From NCBI RefSeq assembly GCF_000332095.2, contig NZ_KI913949.1:3466283-3530282 (forward strand): 64,000 nt of DNA, in the 5' to 3' direction. The translations under genes were made by a program, and so were the position numbers. This DNA is from Leptolyngbya sp. PCC 6406 (GTDB lineage: Bacteria; Cyanobacteriota; Cyanobacteriia; Phormidesmidales; Phormidesmidaceae). This document shows positions 49,819 to 59,020 of this stretch, piece after piece (the stretch's first letter is position 1; each line of letters opens with the position of its first letter). Under the pieces are notes generated by a model. That model was not told the origin of the DNA. It searched no databases and saw only the letters and a list, made by a program, of their open reading frames with translations.

Positions 49819-50139
49819 TTAGCCCGTGGGATGTTGGCGACGGGCTAGCAGTCGCTGCCGGAGGTCGGCGAGGTGATGGTGTTGAGTGAGGGCTTGTCGC
49901 TGTTGTTGGGCAGCTTCTTGGCGACGGGTGAGATCAGCCTCAACTGCTGGGCGATGGACAAGATAGTAGGCGATCGCGGCGTAGATGTCGGCCAGGTCAA
50001 GGACAGGGTATTAGCAGGCAATTTCTTCGGGGGTCGAGCCCTGGTGGTAAGCAGCAAGAAGGCTGTCGAGGGTGACCCGACTTTGGCTGATGCGGATCCC
50101 TCCGGCTTCATCCCAGTGCAAGGGGGGAATCGTCTTCAA
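49819..50139 (-). pseudogene. DUF433 family antitoxin-like gene interrupted by an in-frame TAA (50011-50013)
   Basis: LKTIPPLHWDEAGGIRISQSRVTLDSLLAAYHQGSTPEEIAC*YPVLDLADIYAAIAYYLVHRPAVEADLTRRQEAAQQQRQALTQHHHLADLRQRLLARRQHPTG*; no ATG at the expected start. Confidence 0.8.
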
Positions 50140-50340
50140 TCTCCTGATAGCCAAATATTTCTGAGCTTAGCGAGCCTCTGGGAGATTCAGATCAAGTCTC
50201 AACTGGGTAAATTAACCCTCAGGGGGCAACTCGCTTCTATTGTGCAACAGCAACAGTTAGAGAACGGGCTGCGGCTCTTGGCCATTAAGGTTTCCCATAT
50301 CTTGGCCCTTCGGAACCAATATTGTCTCGGCTTACGTTGA
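50140..50340 (+). pseudogene. VapC-type PIN-domain fragment, truncated at both ends
   Basis: SPDSQIFLSLASLWEIQIKSQLGKLTLRGQLASIVQQQQLENGLRLLAIKVSHILALRN matches the PIN mid-region; N-terminal LLDTHT... and C-terminal HHRDPFDR... segments are absent. Confidence 0.75.
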
Positions 50341-50408
50341 TACCCTGAAAAGGCTGAGGGCGCTATCAGCAGATGCCTGACACCGCATCCGAATTCCATA
50401 CCCCCGCG

Positions 50409-52496
50409 TCATAACACCCGCTCCCGGACCTTGTCGGGCACCGGGTTGAGGTGGTCGTAACGCCAGCGAAAGAAACCGACCCCCAAAGTTAGCGATCGCA
50501 ACTCCAGAATCATCGTCTGCAACTCCACCTCGGGAATATAGGCAGAAACCACATCCCAGCCGCCCCAGTCAGCCTTAGCCTCGTAGCCTAGAATTTGCCC
50601 CCGCCGCCCACTAATCATCTTCAAAACACTGGCAGTGAAGGTATTCGGCACAGAAATCTCTACGGCATGGATGGGCTCCAACAACGTTGGTTCACAGGCG
50701 GGCATTCCCACCTGCATGGCAATGCGGGCCGCCTGCTTAAATGCCTGATCCGAGCTGTCTACGGGATGGTACGACCCGTTAGTGAGGGTGACCGCCACAT
50801 CCACCACCGGGAACCCCAACGGTCCCTGGGCCAGGTATTCCCGTACCCCCGTTTCCACACTGGGGATGTACTGCCGGGGCACCACCCCGCCCACAATCTT
50901 TTCCTCAAAGGTGAATCCGGCCCCCCGATCCAGCGGCGCGATATCCAGATACACATCCCCAAACTGGCCATGGCCGCCGGTTTGGTGCTTATAGCGCCCC
51001 TGGATACCCTGTCGAGCCTTGCCAATGGTTTCCTTGTAGGGCACCTGGGGCACTTGGCTCCCCATGGGCAGGTTGTACTTGCGGCGCAGGCGATCCAACG
51101 CGATCTGCAAATGCACATCCCCCTGCCCCCAGAGGATCACCTCATGGGTGTCGCCGTGGTGTTCCCAATGGAGACTGGGATCTTCCTCCAAGAGTTTATT
51201 CAGGGCGCTGGTGAGTTTCACCTCATCACTGCGTTTCTCTGGTGCGATCGCCAGGGCATAGACCGGGTCAAAGGTCTCCGCCCTGGGCAGATCCTTAGGC
51301 AATTCCGGTCCAGTAGTCAGGGTTTGCCCCGTGTGGGCAGAGTCCAACCGAGCGATGGCCACAATCTCCCCAGCGGTGGCCCTAGTCAAGCTCTGCTGCT
51401 GAGATCCCAAGAGGCGATAGAGACCCCCTATCCGATCCCCCTGGAAACTACTGCCATCCACCACCGTCCCCTGCCACACCCGCACCAAAGACAGCTTGCC
51501 CCCCTGGGAGCTGTAGTAGGTCTTGAGCACCTGCACCAGGCCAGTGTCAGGATTGGGATCGGGATTGGGATGGGCATCGGGATGGACGTTAGAACCGCCG
51601 CTAGACCTGGAGTTCAAATCAGCCTCATTGCCCGCTAGCCCCCGCCGCTGGGCAGTGACGGCGGCATCGGGAGCCTCCCGCACCAGAGCATCCAACAGGG
51701 GCCGCACCCCATAGTCAGCGGCGGCAATGCCAATGAACACAGGCACGATCAGATCTGCCCCGAGGTCTTGGCGCAGGTCTTGCAAGATCTCCGCCGGGGG
51801 CGGATCAATCTCCTCCAGCAGTTCCTCCAGCAAGTGGTCATCAAAATCCGCCAGGGTCTCTAACATTTCCGTGCGGGCCACCTGCTCCGCCGCCCGCAGA
51901 GCCTCGGGCAGGGGCACCGGGTCAGCGGCGGCTCCGGCGTGGTAGTGGTATGCCTGCTCCGTCACCAGATCAATGAAACCCACTAGATCCGGCCCTTCGC
52001 GAATGGGGTATTGCTGGGGGACAACGGGGCGGCTAGACACGCCCTTGAGCGCCGCCAACACCTCCCCAAAGGGGGCAGCGGCGCGGTCCAGTTTATTCAC
52101 CCACACCAGATGGGGAATTTCCCACAGATCCAAAAAGCGGAACAGGGGCGACAGGGTCAGCACCCGGTCGGGATCGGCTTCGCACACCAATACCGCTGCA
52201 TCCACACCAATCAGAGCGTTGTAGGTCTCTTGCTGAAGTTCCACAGAGCCGGGACAGTCTAGAAACGTAAAACGAATGCCGCCGTACTCAGTACTGGCGG
52301 CATTGATCTCGGCGGTCATCGTGCGATTTCGGGCTTCGGGGGAACTGTCCCCAATGGTGGTGCCCTCCTCTACCCGACCTTTGCGGGAAATCGTGTTGGT
52401 GACGTAGAGCAGGCTTTCGAGAAGCGTCGTTTTGCCGCTGGAGTAGGGACCAATAATGGCAACATTACGGGGTCCCGCTAGGACGTTCTGGGTCAT
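50409..52496 (-). CDS. Elongation factor G paralogue (EF-G-like GTPase)
   Basis: GPYSSGKTTLLE, DCPGSVEL, VNKLDRA, C-terminal EF-G domains IV/V (YKETIGKARQGIQGRYKHQTGGHGQFGDVYLDIAPLDRGAGFTFEEKIVGGVVPRQYIPSVETGVRE). Confidence 0.9.
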   Translation of the reverse strand: MTQNVLAGPRNVAIIGPYSSGKTTLLESLLYVTNTISRKGRVEEGTTIGDSSPEARNRTMTAEINAASTEYGGIRFTFLDCPGSVELQQETYNALIGVDAAVLVCEADPDRVLTLSPLFRFLDLWEIPHLVWVNKLDRAAAPFGEVLAALKGVSSRPVVPQQYPIREGPDLVGFIDLVTEQAYHYHAGAAADPVPLPEALRAAEQVARTEMLETLADFDDHLLEELLEEIDPPPAEILQDLRQDLGADLIVPVFIGIAAADYGVRPLLDALVREAPDAAVTAQRRGLAGNEADLNSRSSGGSNVHPDAHPNPDPNPDTGLVQVLKTYYSSQGGKLSLVRVWQGTVVDGSSFQGDRIGGLYRLLGSQQQSLTRATAGEIVAIARLDSAHTGQTLTTGPELPKDLPRAETFDPVYALAIAPEKRSDEVKLTSALNKLLEEDPSLHWEHHGDTHEVILWGQGDVHLQIALDRLRRKYNLPMGSQVPQVPYKETIGKARQGIQGRYKHQTGGHGQFGDVYLDIAPLDRGAGFTFEEKIVGGVVPRQYIPSVETGVREYLAQGPLGFPVVDVAVTLTNGSYHPVDSSDQAFKQAARIAMQVGMPACEPTLLEPIHAVEISVPNTFTASVLKMISGRRGQILGYEAKADWGGWDVVSAYIPEVELQTMILELRSLTLGVGFFRWRYDHLNPVPDKVRERVL

Positions 52497-52753
52497 GACT
52501 TGCCCCTTTTGCTAGGCAACGAATGGAATCGCCCCCGTCCTGTAGCGATGAGGACTGGGTGCGATGGTGATGGAAGTAGCTGACCCTCAAGGGCTAGGCT
52601 GGCCCGAAGCCAGCGCAGGGCTAACATCCCTGCCATAGACCAACAGTACTCCTGGATTAAAACGTCAGCATAGGGCTGTCTAAAAAGTTCACGGGGTAGG
52701 GCCACGGGACAAGGGGAGTACACGACTTGGCAAGTTAGGCCCTCAATAGGCCC

Positions 52754-54214
52754 TCAATAGGCCCTCAGAATAGATGCCAGCTTTGCAATACCAACTGCGA
52801 TCGCAGCCTGATCCAGTTCCGTGTAGCTGAAAATAAACTCGTGGCCGGGGCTATTGCCCAGGTATTGAGGAGCCGCCGAAATCAGGCCCACCCCCACCCG
52901 CTCCGCCCGATCCATCAGCTCTGCATCGGGGAGGGTGGTCTGGAATCGCACCATCATGTGCAGCCCCGCATTCTCACCCAGAATGGTGGCGCGAGTACCA
53001 AAATGGGTCTGCAACGCCGTCACCAGGGCCTGCCGTCGCTGGTCATAGTGGGATTTCATCCGCCGAATGTGGCGCTCCAAATGCCCCTCAGCGATAAAAT
53101 CCGCCAGCACCGCCTGCTCCAGGGTGGGCACCTGGCGATCGGCCAGCCACTTGGCCCGACTGAAGAGTGGCACCAAGGCCGAGGGCAGCACCATGTAGCC
53201 AATGCGGAGGGAGGGAAACAGCACCTTCGAGAAGGTGCCCAGGTATAGCACCGACTGGCCGCTGCCCAAGCCCTGCAACGCCGGAATGGGACGACCGGCA
53301 TAGCGATATTCGCTGTCGTAGTCATCTTCTAGAATCAGAGCGCCCCGCTGCTGTGCCCAGCTCAGCAACGCCAACCGGCGCGGCAACGACAGCACCGCCC
53401 CCGTGGGGAACTGATGGGACGGGGTGACATAGACCAGCCGAATAGCATCGGGGGTCTGGGCCAGAACTGCACCATCGAACCCCTCCCCATCCACCGGGAT
53501 GGGGTGCAGATTGGCTCCCTGGCTCGTAAAAATGCGACGGGCGCTGAGGTAGCTGGGTTCTTCTAGGGCCACGGTATCGCCAGGGGAAATCAGAAGCTGG
53601 GTCGCCAGAGTGAGGGATTGCTGAGTGCCATTGGTGATCAAAATCTGATCGGGGTGGCACTGGACGGCGCGGGCCTGGGTCAGGTATGCCGCAATCGCCT
53701 GCCGCAATCGCCCATAACCCATGGGGTCGGTGGCATAGTCCAGCCAGTCAGCACGACGGCAGTGGCGCGACAGCAGTTGCCGCCAAATCTCTAGGGGCAC
53801 TTGATCGAGGGCTGGGCGACCATAGCGAAAGCTAATGGGGGTGTTGGGTTCGGGGCTTGGCCCCGCGACAAAGTCCACTAGGCGTTGACCGTAGGCTGAT
53901 AGCACCAGGGTTGGCGACGGCTCCACCCAGGGTTCCTCTAGTCCAGGGGCGTGGAGCAGGGTTTCGGGCAGTTGGTCGCAGACGTAGGTACCCGACCCCA
54001 CCACGGTTTGCAAATAGCCCTCGCTGAGCAACTGGTCATAGCTTTGGGTGACGGTGGCCCGCGCTACCCCCAGGGTCTGGGCCAAGGCGCGGGTAGAGGG
54101 TAGACGCTGGCGGGGAACAAGCTGTCCCGCGAGAATGTTCTGGCGCAGGGCGGCGTAGATCTGCTGGTAGTAGGGCACCGGGCTGTGGGGGTCAAGCAGC
54201 AGGGTGAATTCCAT
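52754..54214 (-). CDS. MocR/PdxR-type GntR regulator with aminotransferase domain
   Basis: GntR HTH (PYYQQIYAALRQNILAGQLVPRQRLPSTRALAQTLGVARATVTQSYDQL) plus class I aminotransferase (ITNGTQQSLTLATQLL, LILEDDYDSEYRYAGRPIPALQGL). Confidence 0.95.
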   Translation of the reverse strand: MEFTLLLDPHSPVPYYQQIYAALRQNILAGQLVPRQRLPSTRALAQTLGVARATVTQSYDQLLSEGYLQTVVGSGTYVCDQLPETLLHAPGLEEPWVEPSPTLVLSAYGQRLVDFVAGPSPEPNTPISFRYGRPALDQVPLEIWRQLLSRHCRRADWLDYATDPMGYGRLRQAIAAYLTQARAVQCHPDQILITNGTQQSLTLATQLLISPGDTVALEEPSYLSARRIFTSQGANLHPIPVDGEGFDGAVLAQTPDAIRLVYVTPSHQFPTGAVLSLPRRLALLSWAQQRGALILEDDYDSEYRYAGRPIPALQGLGSGQSVLYLGTFSKVLFPSLRIGYMVLPSALVPLFSRAKWLADRQVPTLEQAVLADFIAEGHLERHIRRMKSHYDQRRQALVTALQTHFGTRATILGENAGLHMMVRFQTTLPDAELMDRAERVGVGLISAAPQYLGNSPGHEFIFSYTELDQAAIAVGIAKLASILRAY

Positions 54215-54495
54215 GGGGCCAAAGTGGACTGGTGAGTTGCGTCAAAATTGGCTCTTGTGGATCGCCAATCTGCTGCCTATGCTAAGCGAACAGTTGCGAT
54301 TACGGTTATTTTGGTTGACCAGATTTCCCTCCTGGTTCCCAGGCTCTGCCTGGGAATCCTCACCGAGGCTCTGCCTCATCGTTAGACTATTTTCCGGTCC
54401 CCTCTCCCCGTGGGAGAGGGCTAGGGTGAGGGGTCGAGGTGTACCACGATAGAACGGCAAGGATATAGAACGGCAAGGATATTTACACCGCCCAG

Positions 54496-54570
54496 TACTA
54501 GCTTGATTCCATAGGACGGACGTGGTCATGCCTACCCCGCCAGGGGTTCCCGTTAATTGTCCCCCCGCGC
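54496..54570. repeat. Partial family A repeat
   Basis: CTAGCTTGATTCCATAGGACGGACGTGGTCATGCCTACCCCGCCAGGGGTTCCCGTTAATTGTCC. Confidence 0.75.
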
Positions 54571-54572
54571 TG

Positions 54573-55085
54573 ATGTCGCAAACCTATCGACTGGATAAAT
54601 GCCCCATGGTGATGCCACCCTCCCCGATTTTTCGAGTTGCTGCCCCCCAGGATGATCCGGTAATTGCCCAGCATTTTTACCGCATGTGGCGCGACCTGGG
54701 GATGGCCGATGGGATGATTCAACCCCACTGGCAGGCCATCTGTCTGGATTTTATTGACCATGCCCGTGGGCATCTCCAATACCAGGCATTCGTGGCGGAG
54801 GTGGCGGGAGCCATTATCGGCTCTGCGGGCGGTCAGCGGTTCGACGGGCTGTATCCCTGGATTATTGCCTACAGCGATCGCCAGTACGGTTACCTCTGGG
54901 GCGTTTACGTGGAGCCGGACTATCGCCATCGGGGCATCGCCACCCGGCTGACCCAGCTTGTGGTGGAGCATTTGCAGGGCATTGGCTGCACCAAAGTGGT
55001 GTTGAACGCGGCCCCCAAAGCCCGTCCGCTCTATCAACGGCTAGGCTTTGGCGACAGCAATTTGATGGAACTCAATAGAAAGTGA
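54573..55085 (+). CDS. GNAT family N-acetyltransferase
   Basis: YGYLWGVYVEPDYRHRGIATRLTQLVVEHLQGIGCTKVVLNAAPKARPLYQRLGF. The upstream part of the ORF (from 54522) lies in repeat sequence; ATG 54573 or 54606 more likely. Confidence 0.9.
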   Translation: MSQTYRLDKCPMVMPPSPIFRVAAPQDDPVIAQHFYRMWRDLGMADGMIQPHWQAICLDFIDHARGHLQYQAFVAEVAGAIIGSAGGQRFDGLYPWIIAYSDRQYGYLWGVYVEPDYRHRGIATRLTQLVVEHLQGIGCTKVVLNAAPKARPLYQRLGFGDSNLMELNRK

Positions 55086-55717
55086 TGTACCTAGTTCCTG
55101 CAAGCGCCAGAATCAATGACTACCTAGCCTCATCATCCGTAATTGATTGTCAGCATCCCAGTATTTATGACTTAGCCAAGTCTTTGATTGCCGGCATTTC
55201 CTCAACCCCAGAGCAGATCCAAATCGTGTACCAGTGGGTCAGAGACTGCATCTCCCACACCTGCGACATCGGCGACCCTCGCGTCACCTGCACCGCCTCC
55301 GAGGTGCTGCACCAGGGTCATGGGTTCTGCTTTGCCAAGGCCCATCTACTGGCGGCGCTACTGCGGAGTTGCGGCATTCCCACCGGTTTTTGCTACCAGC
55401 GATTAGTGTTCGACGAGGCCCAGCCCGACCGATTCACCCTGCACGGCCTCAATGCGGTTTATCTGCAAAAGCTAAACCGCTGGGTGCGCCTAGATGCGCG
55501 GGGCAATAAACCCAGCGTGCAGGCGGAGTTTTACGGCGTTGGCCCCACAGGGCCACCCTTTCACCATCGCGAACAGCTCGCCTTTCCCGTTCGCCCCCAC
55601 TGCGGCGAAGTGGACTACCCCACCGTTTATCCCCAACCCCACCCCAAAATCATCACCGCCCTGCAAACCTACCCCACCGCCCCAGCCCTGATCGCCCACC
55701 TCCCCGCCACCCTCTAA
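55082..55717 (+). CDS. Transglutaminase-like domain protein
   Basis: IVYQWVRDCISHTCD...ASEVLHQGHGFCFAKAHLLAALLRSCGIPTGFCYQRL...NRWVRLDARGN; 4-nt overlap with the GNAT gene. Confidence 0.88.
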   Translation: MMYLVPASARINDYLASSSVIDCQHPSIYDLAKSLIAGISSTPEQIQIVYQWVRDCISHTCDIGDPRVTCTASEVLHQGHGFCFAKAHLLAALLRSCGIPTGFCYQRLVFDEAQPDRFTLHGLNAVYLQKLNRWVRLDARGNKPSVQAEFYGVGPTGPPFHHREQLAFPVRPHCGEVDYPTVYPQPHPKIITALQTYPTAPALIAHLPATL

Positions 55718-55771
55718 TGATCTCTCATCATTATGTCCGGCTGATTGCGCACAATTCCGAACAGAAACAGT

Positions 55772-55847
55772 CACCCGGTAGAGGGCGGGTTTTGACTGAT
55801 CAATGTCGAATTGCCCGGTACATTTTGGCTAAACCCGCCCCTACGGG
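55772..55847. repeat. Family B hairpin repeat
   Basis: CACCCGGTAGAGGGCGGGTTTTGACTG...TTTTGGCTAAACCCGCCCCTACGGGATTTACCTCAATACCCC. Confidence 0.8.
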
Positions 55848-55950
55848 ATTTACCTCAATACCCCAATACCCTCACACCTAATTACCCGGCGACAAGGGCA
55901 ACCACAAGGGATTGCCCCTACGGGAATAACCCCAACACCCCAATACCGAT

Positions 55951-56033
55951 CACCCGGCGACTGGGCAGGGCGGGTTTTGAGCCTCCCATCCTGAATTACC
56001 CGCTACATACGGGCTAAACCCGCCCTTACGGGA
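55951..56033. repeat. Family B hairpin repeat
   Basis: CACCCGGCGACTGGGCAGGGCGGGTTTTGAGCCTCCCAT...GGGCTAAACCCGCCCTTACGGGATTTACC. Confidence 0.8.
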
Positions 56034-56151
56034 TTTACCTCAATACCCCATCACCCCATCACCCCACCACCCCCCTACCCTCACACTCCACCCCCACCTT
56101 GCTGTCACGTCCCGTAGGGGCGCGGAAACCGCGCCCCTACGGGAAATTTAA

Positions 56152-56175
56152 TTCAAAACTCAAAACTCAAAACTC
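56152..56175. repeat. Heptanucleotide short tandem repeat (CAAAACT)n
   Basis: TTCAAAACTCAAAACTCAAAACTC, preceded by hairpin CCCGTAGGGGCGCGGAAACCGCGCCCCTACGGG. Confidence 0.85.
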
Positions 56176-56208
56176 TCAGCCATCCCCCCCACCCCGCCAT
56201 ACTTCCCA

Positions 56209-57843
56209 ATGCCCTTTGATCTTGCTGATAGCACCTTTGCTGATAGCGCCTTATCCGTATCGCTGGAATCGACCCTAGGGACGACCTCTGGCGAATTCAC
56301 CGGGCTGGTAAGCAGCCTCATCATTCTGCTGCTGGCAGCTACCACTGTTGCTCTAGTCACACGACGGCTGCGAATTCCCTACGTAGTGGGTCTGGTGCTG
56401 GCGGGGTTAGCCATTCCTAAACAGGTACTCCCTGCCTCCATTGGGCTGAATCCCGATGTGATTTTGAATTTATTCCTGCCCATTTTGATCTTTGAGGCAG
56501 CCATCAATACGGACATCAGTCGCCTGCGGAGCACCATCAAACCCATTGCGCTACTGGCGGGGCCGGGGGTGCTACTGGCAGCGGCGATCACCGCCACTCT
56601 GCTCAAGGTAGGGCTGGGCCTAGCCTGGATTACGGCGGCGGCAATTGGTGTAATTCTGACCATTACTGATACCGTCTCGGTGATTGTGGCCTTTCGCCAT
56701 GTGCCGGTGCCGGGGCGCTTGGCCACCATTGTGGAGGGCGAAAGTCTTTTTAATGATGGGATTGCCCTAGTCTTGCTCAGCATCATTGCCACCATCCATC
56801 TCCAGGGATCCTTCACGGTCGGGCAGGGGGTAGAGCAGGTTCTGTTTGCCTTTGTCGGTGGGGGCATTCTGGGCTGGGGGCTGGGCTATCTCTGCGTAGG
56901 TCTGTTCCAGCAGTTGGATGATGCTCTGAGCACGATTTTATTGACGGTGGCGGTATCCTTAGGGACGTTTCAAATCGGTCAGGGGTTGGGGGTATCTAGT
57001 GCGATCGCAGTGGTGATTGCGGGCTTGGTCATTGGTAATCAGGGCTTTCGCCAGACCTCTGCTTCCGCCAAGGTCACACTGCTCAATTTTTGGGAATACG
57101 CAGGCTTTGGGGTCAATACCTTCATCTTTCTGCTGGTGGGGATTGAGGTAGACCCCGGCATTCTCCTGGCCACGATTCCCGCCGCTCTGCTGGCCATTGT
57201 GGCTTACCAGATCGGGCGTATTTTTTCCATCTATCCCCTCCTATTTCTACTACGGTGCTTCGATCGTCCCCTGCCCCTGCGCTGGCAACACGTGTTGATC
57301 CTCGGTAATATCAAGGGCTCTCTCTCTATGGCCTTGGCCCTGAGCCTGCCTCTGACCCTACCCGACCGCGCCCAAGTGATTACCCTGGTGTTTAGCACGG
57401 TGTTGGTGTCCTTGGTGGGCCAGGGATTGAGCCTACCCTGGTTGGTAAAGCGACTACGGCTTTCCACACCGTCTAAAACTAAGCAGCGTATTGAAGCGCT
57501 GCAACTGGATCTGATTGCCTCCAAGGCGGCCCAACAGGAATTGGCCAACCTGTTGCAATCGGGCAGTTTACCCAAATCCCTCCATGAAGAACTCTTTGCC
57601 ACCTACCAAGCTCGCGTCGCCACTGCCGAAACCGCCCTGCGGGATCTCTACAACCAGCGCCTCATGAACGAGCAGGAAACTCGGGAAGAGCGGGGCTATC
57701 TGGATGGCCTCCGCCGTCGCCTTTATCTAGCAGAGCAGGGGGCGATCAACGATGCCGTTCGCAAGGGCCTCCTGTCGGAGGAGGTGGGGCAGACCTACCT
57801 CAAAACCCTGAACGAACGGCTGCTGTCTCTAAAGGAAAATTAA
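56209..57843 (+). CDS. CPA1-type Na+/H+ antiporter
   Basis: RRLRIPYVVGLVLAGLAIP, FLPILIFEAAINTDI, TDTVSVIVAFRHVPVPGRLATIVEGESLFNDGIALVL; cytosolic C-terminal helical tail. Confidence 0.94.
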   Translation: MPFDLADSTFADSALSVSLESTLGTTSGEFTGLVSSLIILLLAATTVALVTRRLRIPYVVGLVLAGLAIPKQVLPASIGLNPDVILNLFLPILIFEAAINTDISRLRSTIKPIALLAGPGVLLAAAITATLLKVGLGLAWITAAAIGVILTITDTVSVIVAFRHVPVPGRLATIVEGESLFNDGIALVLLSIIATIHLQGSFTVGQGVEQVLFAFVGGGILGWGLGYLCVGLFQQLDDALSTILLTVAVSLGTFQIGQGLGVSSAIAVVIAGLVIGNQGFRQTSASAKVTLLNFWEYAGFGVNTFIFLLVGIEVDPGILLATIPAALLAIVAYQIGRIFSIYPLLFLLRCFDRPLPLRWQHVLILGNIKGSLSMALALSLPLTLPDRAQVITLVFSTVLVSLVGQGLSLPWLVKRLRLSTPSKTKQRIEALQLDLIASKAAQQELANLLQSGSLPKSLHEELFATYQARVATAETALRDLYNQRLMNEQETREERGYLDGLRRRLYLAEQGAINDAVRKGLLSEEVGQTYLKTLNERLLSLKEN

Positions 57844-57944
57844 AGGGCAAGGGGGCTGAGACTTTCACTTCACCCGGCGTGCACCCCTGACGCCAGGGTT
57901 CCTTTGGACATCCTTCTGGAAAGCCTGACCCCAGCCCCACTGAA

Positions 57945-58700
57945 TCAGTAACGAATGACGAGGGTAACAACGGCTTCTACGGTTTGCTCACCGCCAATGA
58001 CGGGGGTAGAGACATCGGCTTCGGCGCTGCTGAGACGGGCACCAGTGGGCAGCGGGAAGGGAATCGGCGCTTGGGCTCCGTTGATCTGAATGCTAATCAC
58101 CTCCTGGGCTCCGAGGTTGAGGTAGCTGAGTACGGCATTGGCCTGGGCCTGGGCATCGGCGGTAGCGGCTTGTAGGGCGGCTTGTCGGGCTGTAGCCAGA
58201 GCACTATCGGGGGCAATAAAGCTAATGCCTTGGATTTGGCTGGCTCCCGCTGCGATCGCACCATCCAGCACAGGTCCGGTTTGGTCTGTGGGGAATCGAA
58301 AACTGACGACATTGCTGCCGCTATAGCCCACTAAAATGGTGCGCCCACCCTGGTAGTCATACTGGGGATTGAGACGAATACCTACGGTTTCTAGGCGATC
58401 TACATTACGCGATCGCAGATAGTTGACCACACTGTCAGATCGTCGGGCCACTTCTGCCTGTACTTCTTGGGCGGTGCGACCCTGGACCTCGACCCCCAGC
58501 GTCACCTGGGACAAGGTGGTTTGCACCGACTGGTTGCCGCGCCCAGTCACCGTCAGGGTCCGCAAGATGGGATCCTGGGCAAGGGCCGATTGGGGAGCGA
58601 GGGGAGCCACCATGGCCGCTGTAGTCAAGAGGGTCCACCCCAAAACTGAGGCGGAGATCGATCGCTGCCAGCGACCCCGAGCGAGATAGGATTGCGTCAT
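57945..58700 (-). CDS. SIMPL (DUF541) domain periplasmic protein
   Basis: Signal peptide; LRTLTVTGRGNQSVQTTLSQVTLGVEVQGRTAQEVQAEVARRSDSVVNYLRS...VEAVVTLVIRY. Confidence 0.9.
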   Translation of the reverse strand: MTQSYLARGRWQRSISASVLGWTLLTTAAMVAPLAPQSALAQDPILRTLTVTGRGNQSVQTTLSQVTLGVEVQGRTAQEVQAEVARRSDSVVNYLRSRNVDRLETVGIRLNPQYDYQGGRTILVGYSGSNVVSFRFPTDQTGPVLDGAIAAGASQIQGISFIAPDSALATARQAALQAATADAQAQANAVLSYLNLGAQEVISIQINGAQAPIPFPLPTGARLSSAEADVSTPVIGGEQTVEAVVTLVIRY

Positions 58701-58830
58701 GACTAAATTGTATTGTCCTTACTAAATCTGGCAGAGGTCCAGACTGCCCCTACTCTGCCACGGGCAATCTGGACCTCTGGGGGACGTTACAGTTTCAGCA
58801 ACATGGCATTCCAGAGGGCACTGTTACAGG

Positions 58831-58913
58831 TCACCCGGAAACTGGGCAGGGCGGGTTTTGAGCCTCCCATTTGGGATTTCCCAGGAGACACGAGCTAAAC
58901 CCGCCCCTACGGG
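58831..58913. repeat. Family B hairpin repeat
   Basis: CACCCGGAAACTGGGCAGGGCGGGTTTTGAGCCTCCCATTTGGG...CACGAGCTAAACCCGCCCCTACGGG. Confidence 0.8.
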
Positions 58914-59020
58914 ATGTACCCCAACCCCCCAATACCCTTCACCCCCCACTCCCCTCATCCAGGGAAACTGGCTACAATACGGTGCAAAACGGTACAAAAT
59001 CCTGTCCTATTCACAATGAG

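Noticed and set aside
50595-51638. 347-aa plus-strand ORF antisense to the EF-G paralogue
   Set aside because: No recognisable domain; Pro/His-rich shadow frame opposite a clear EF-G-family gene.
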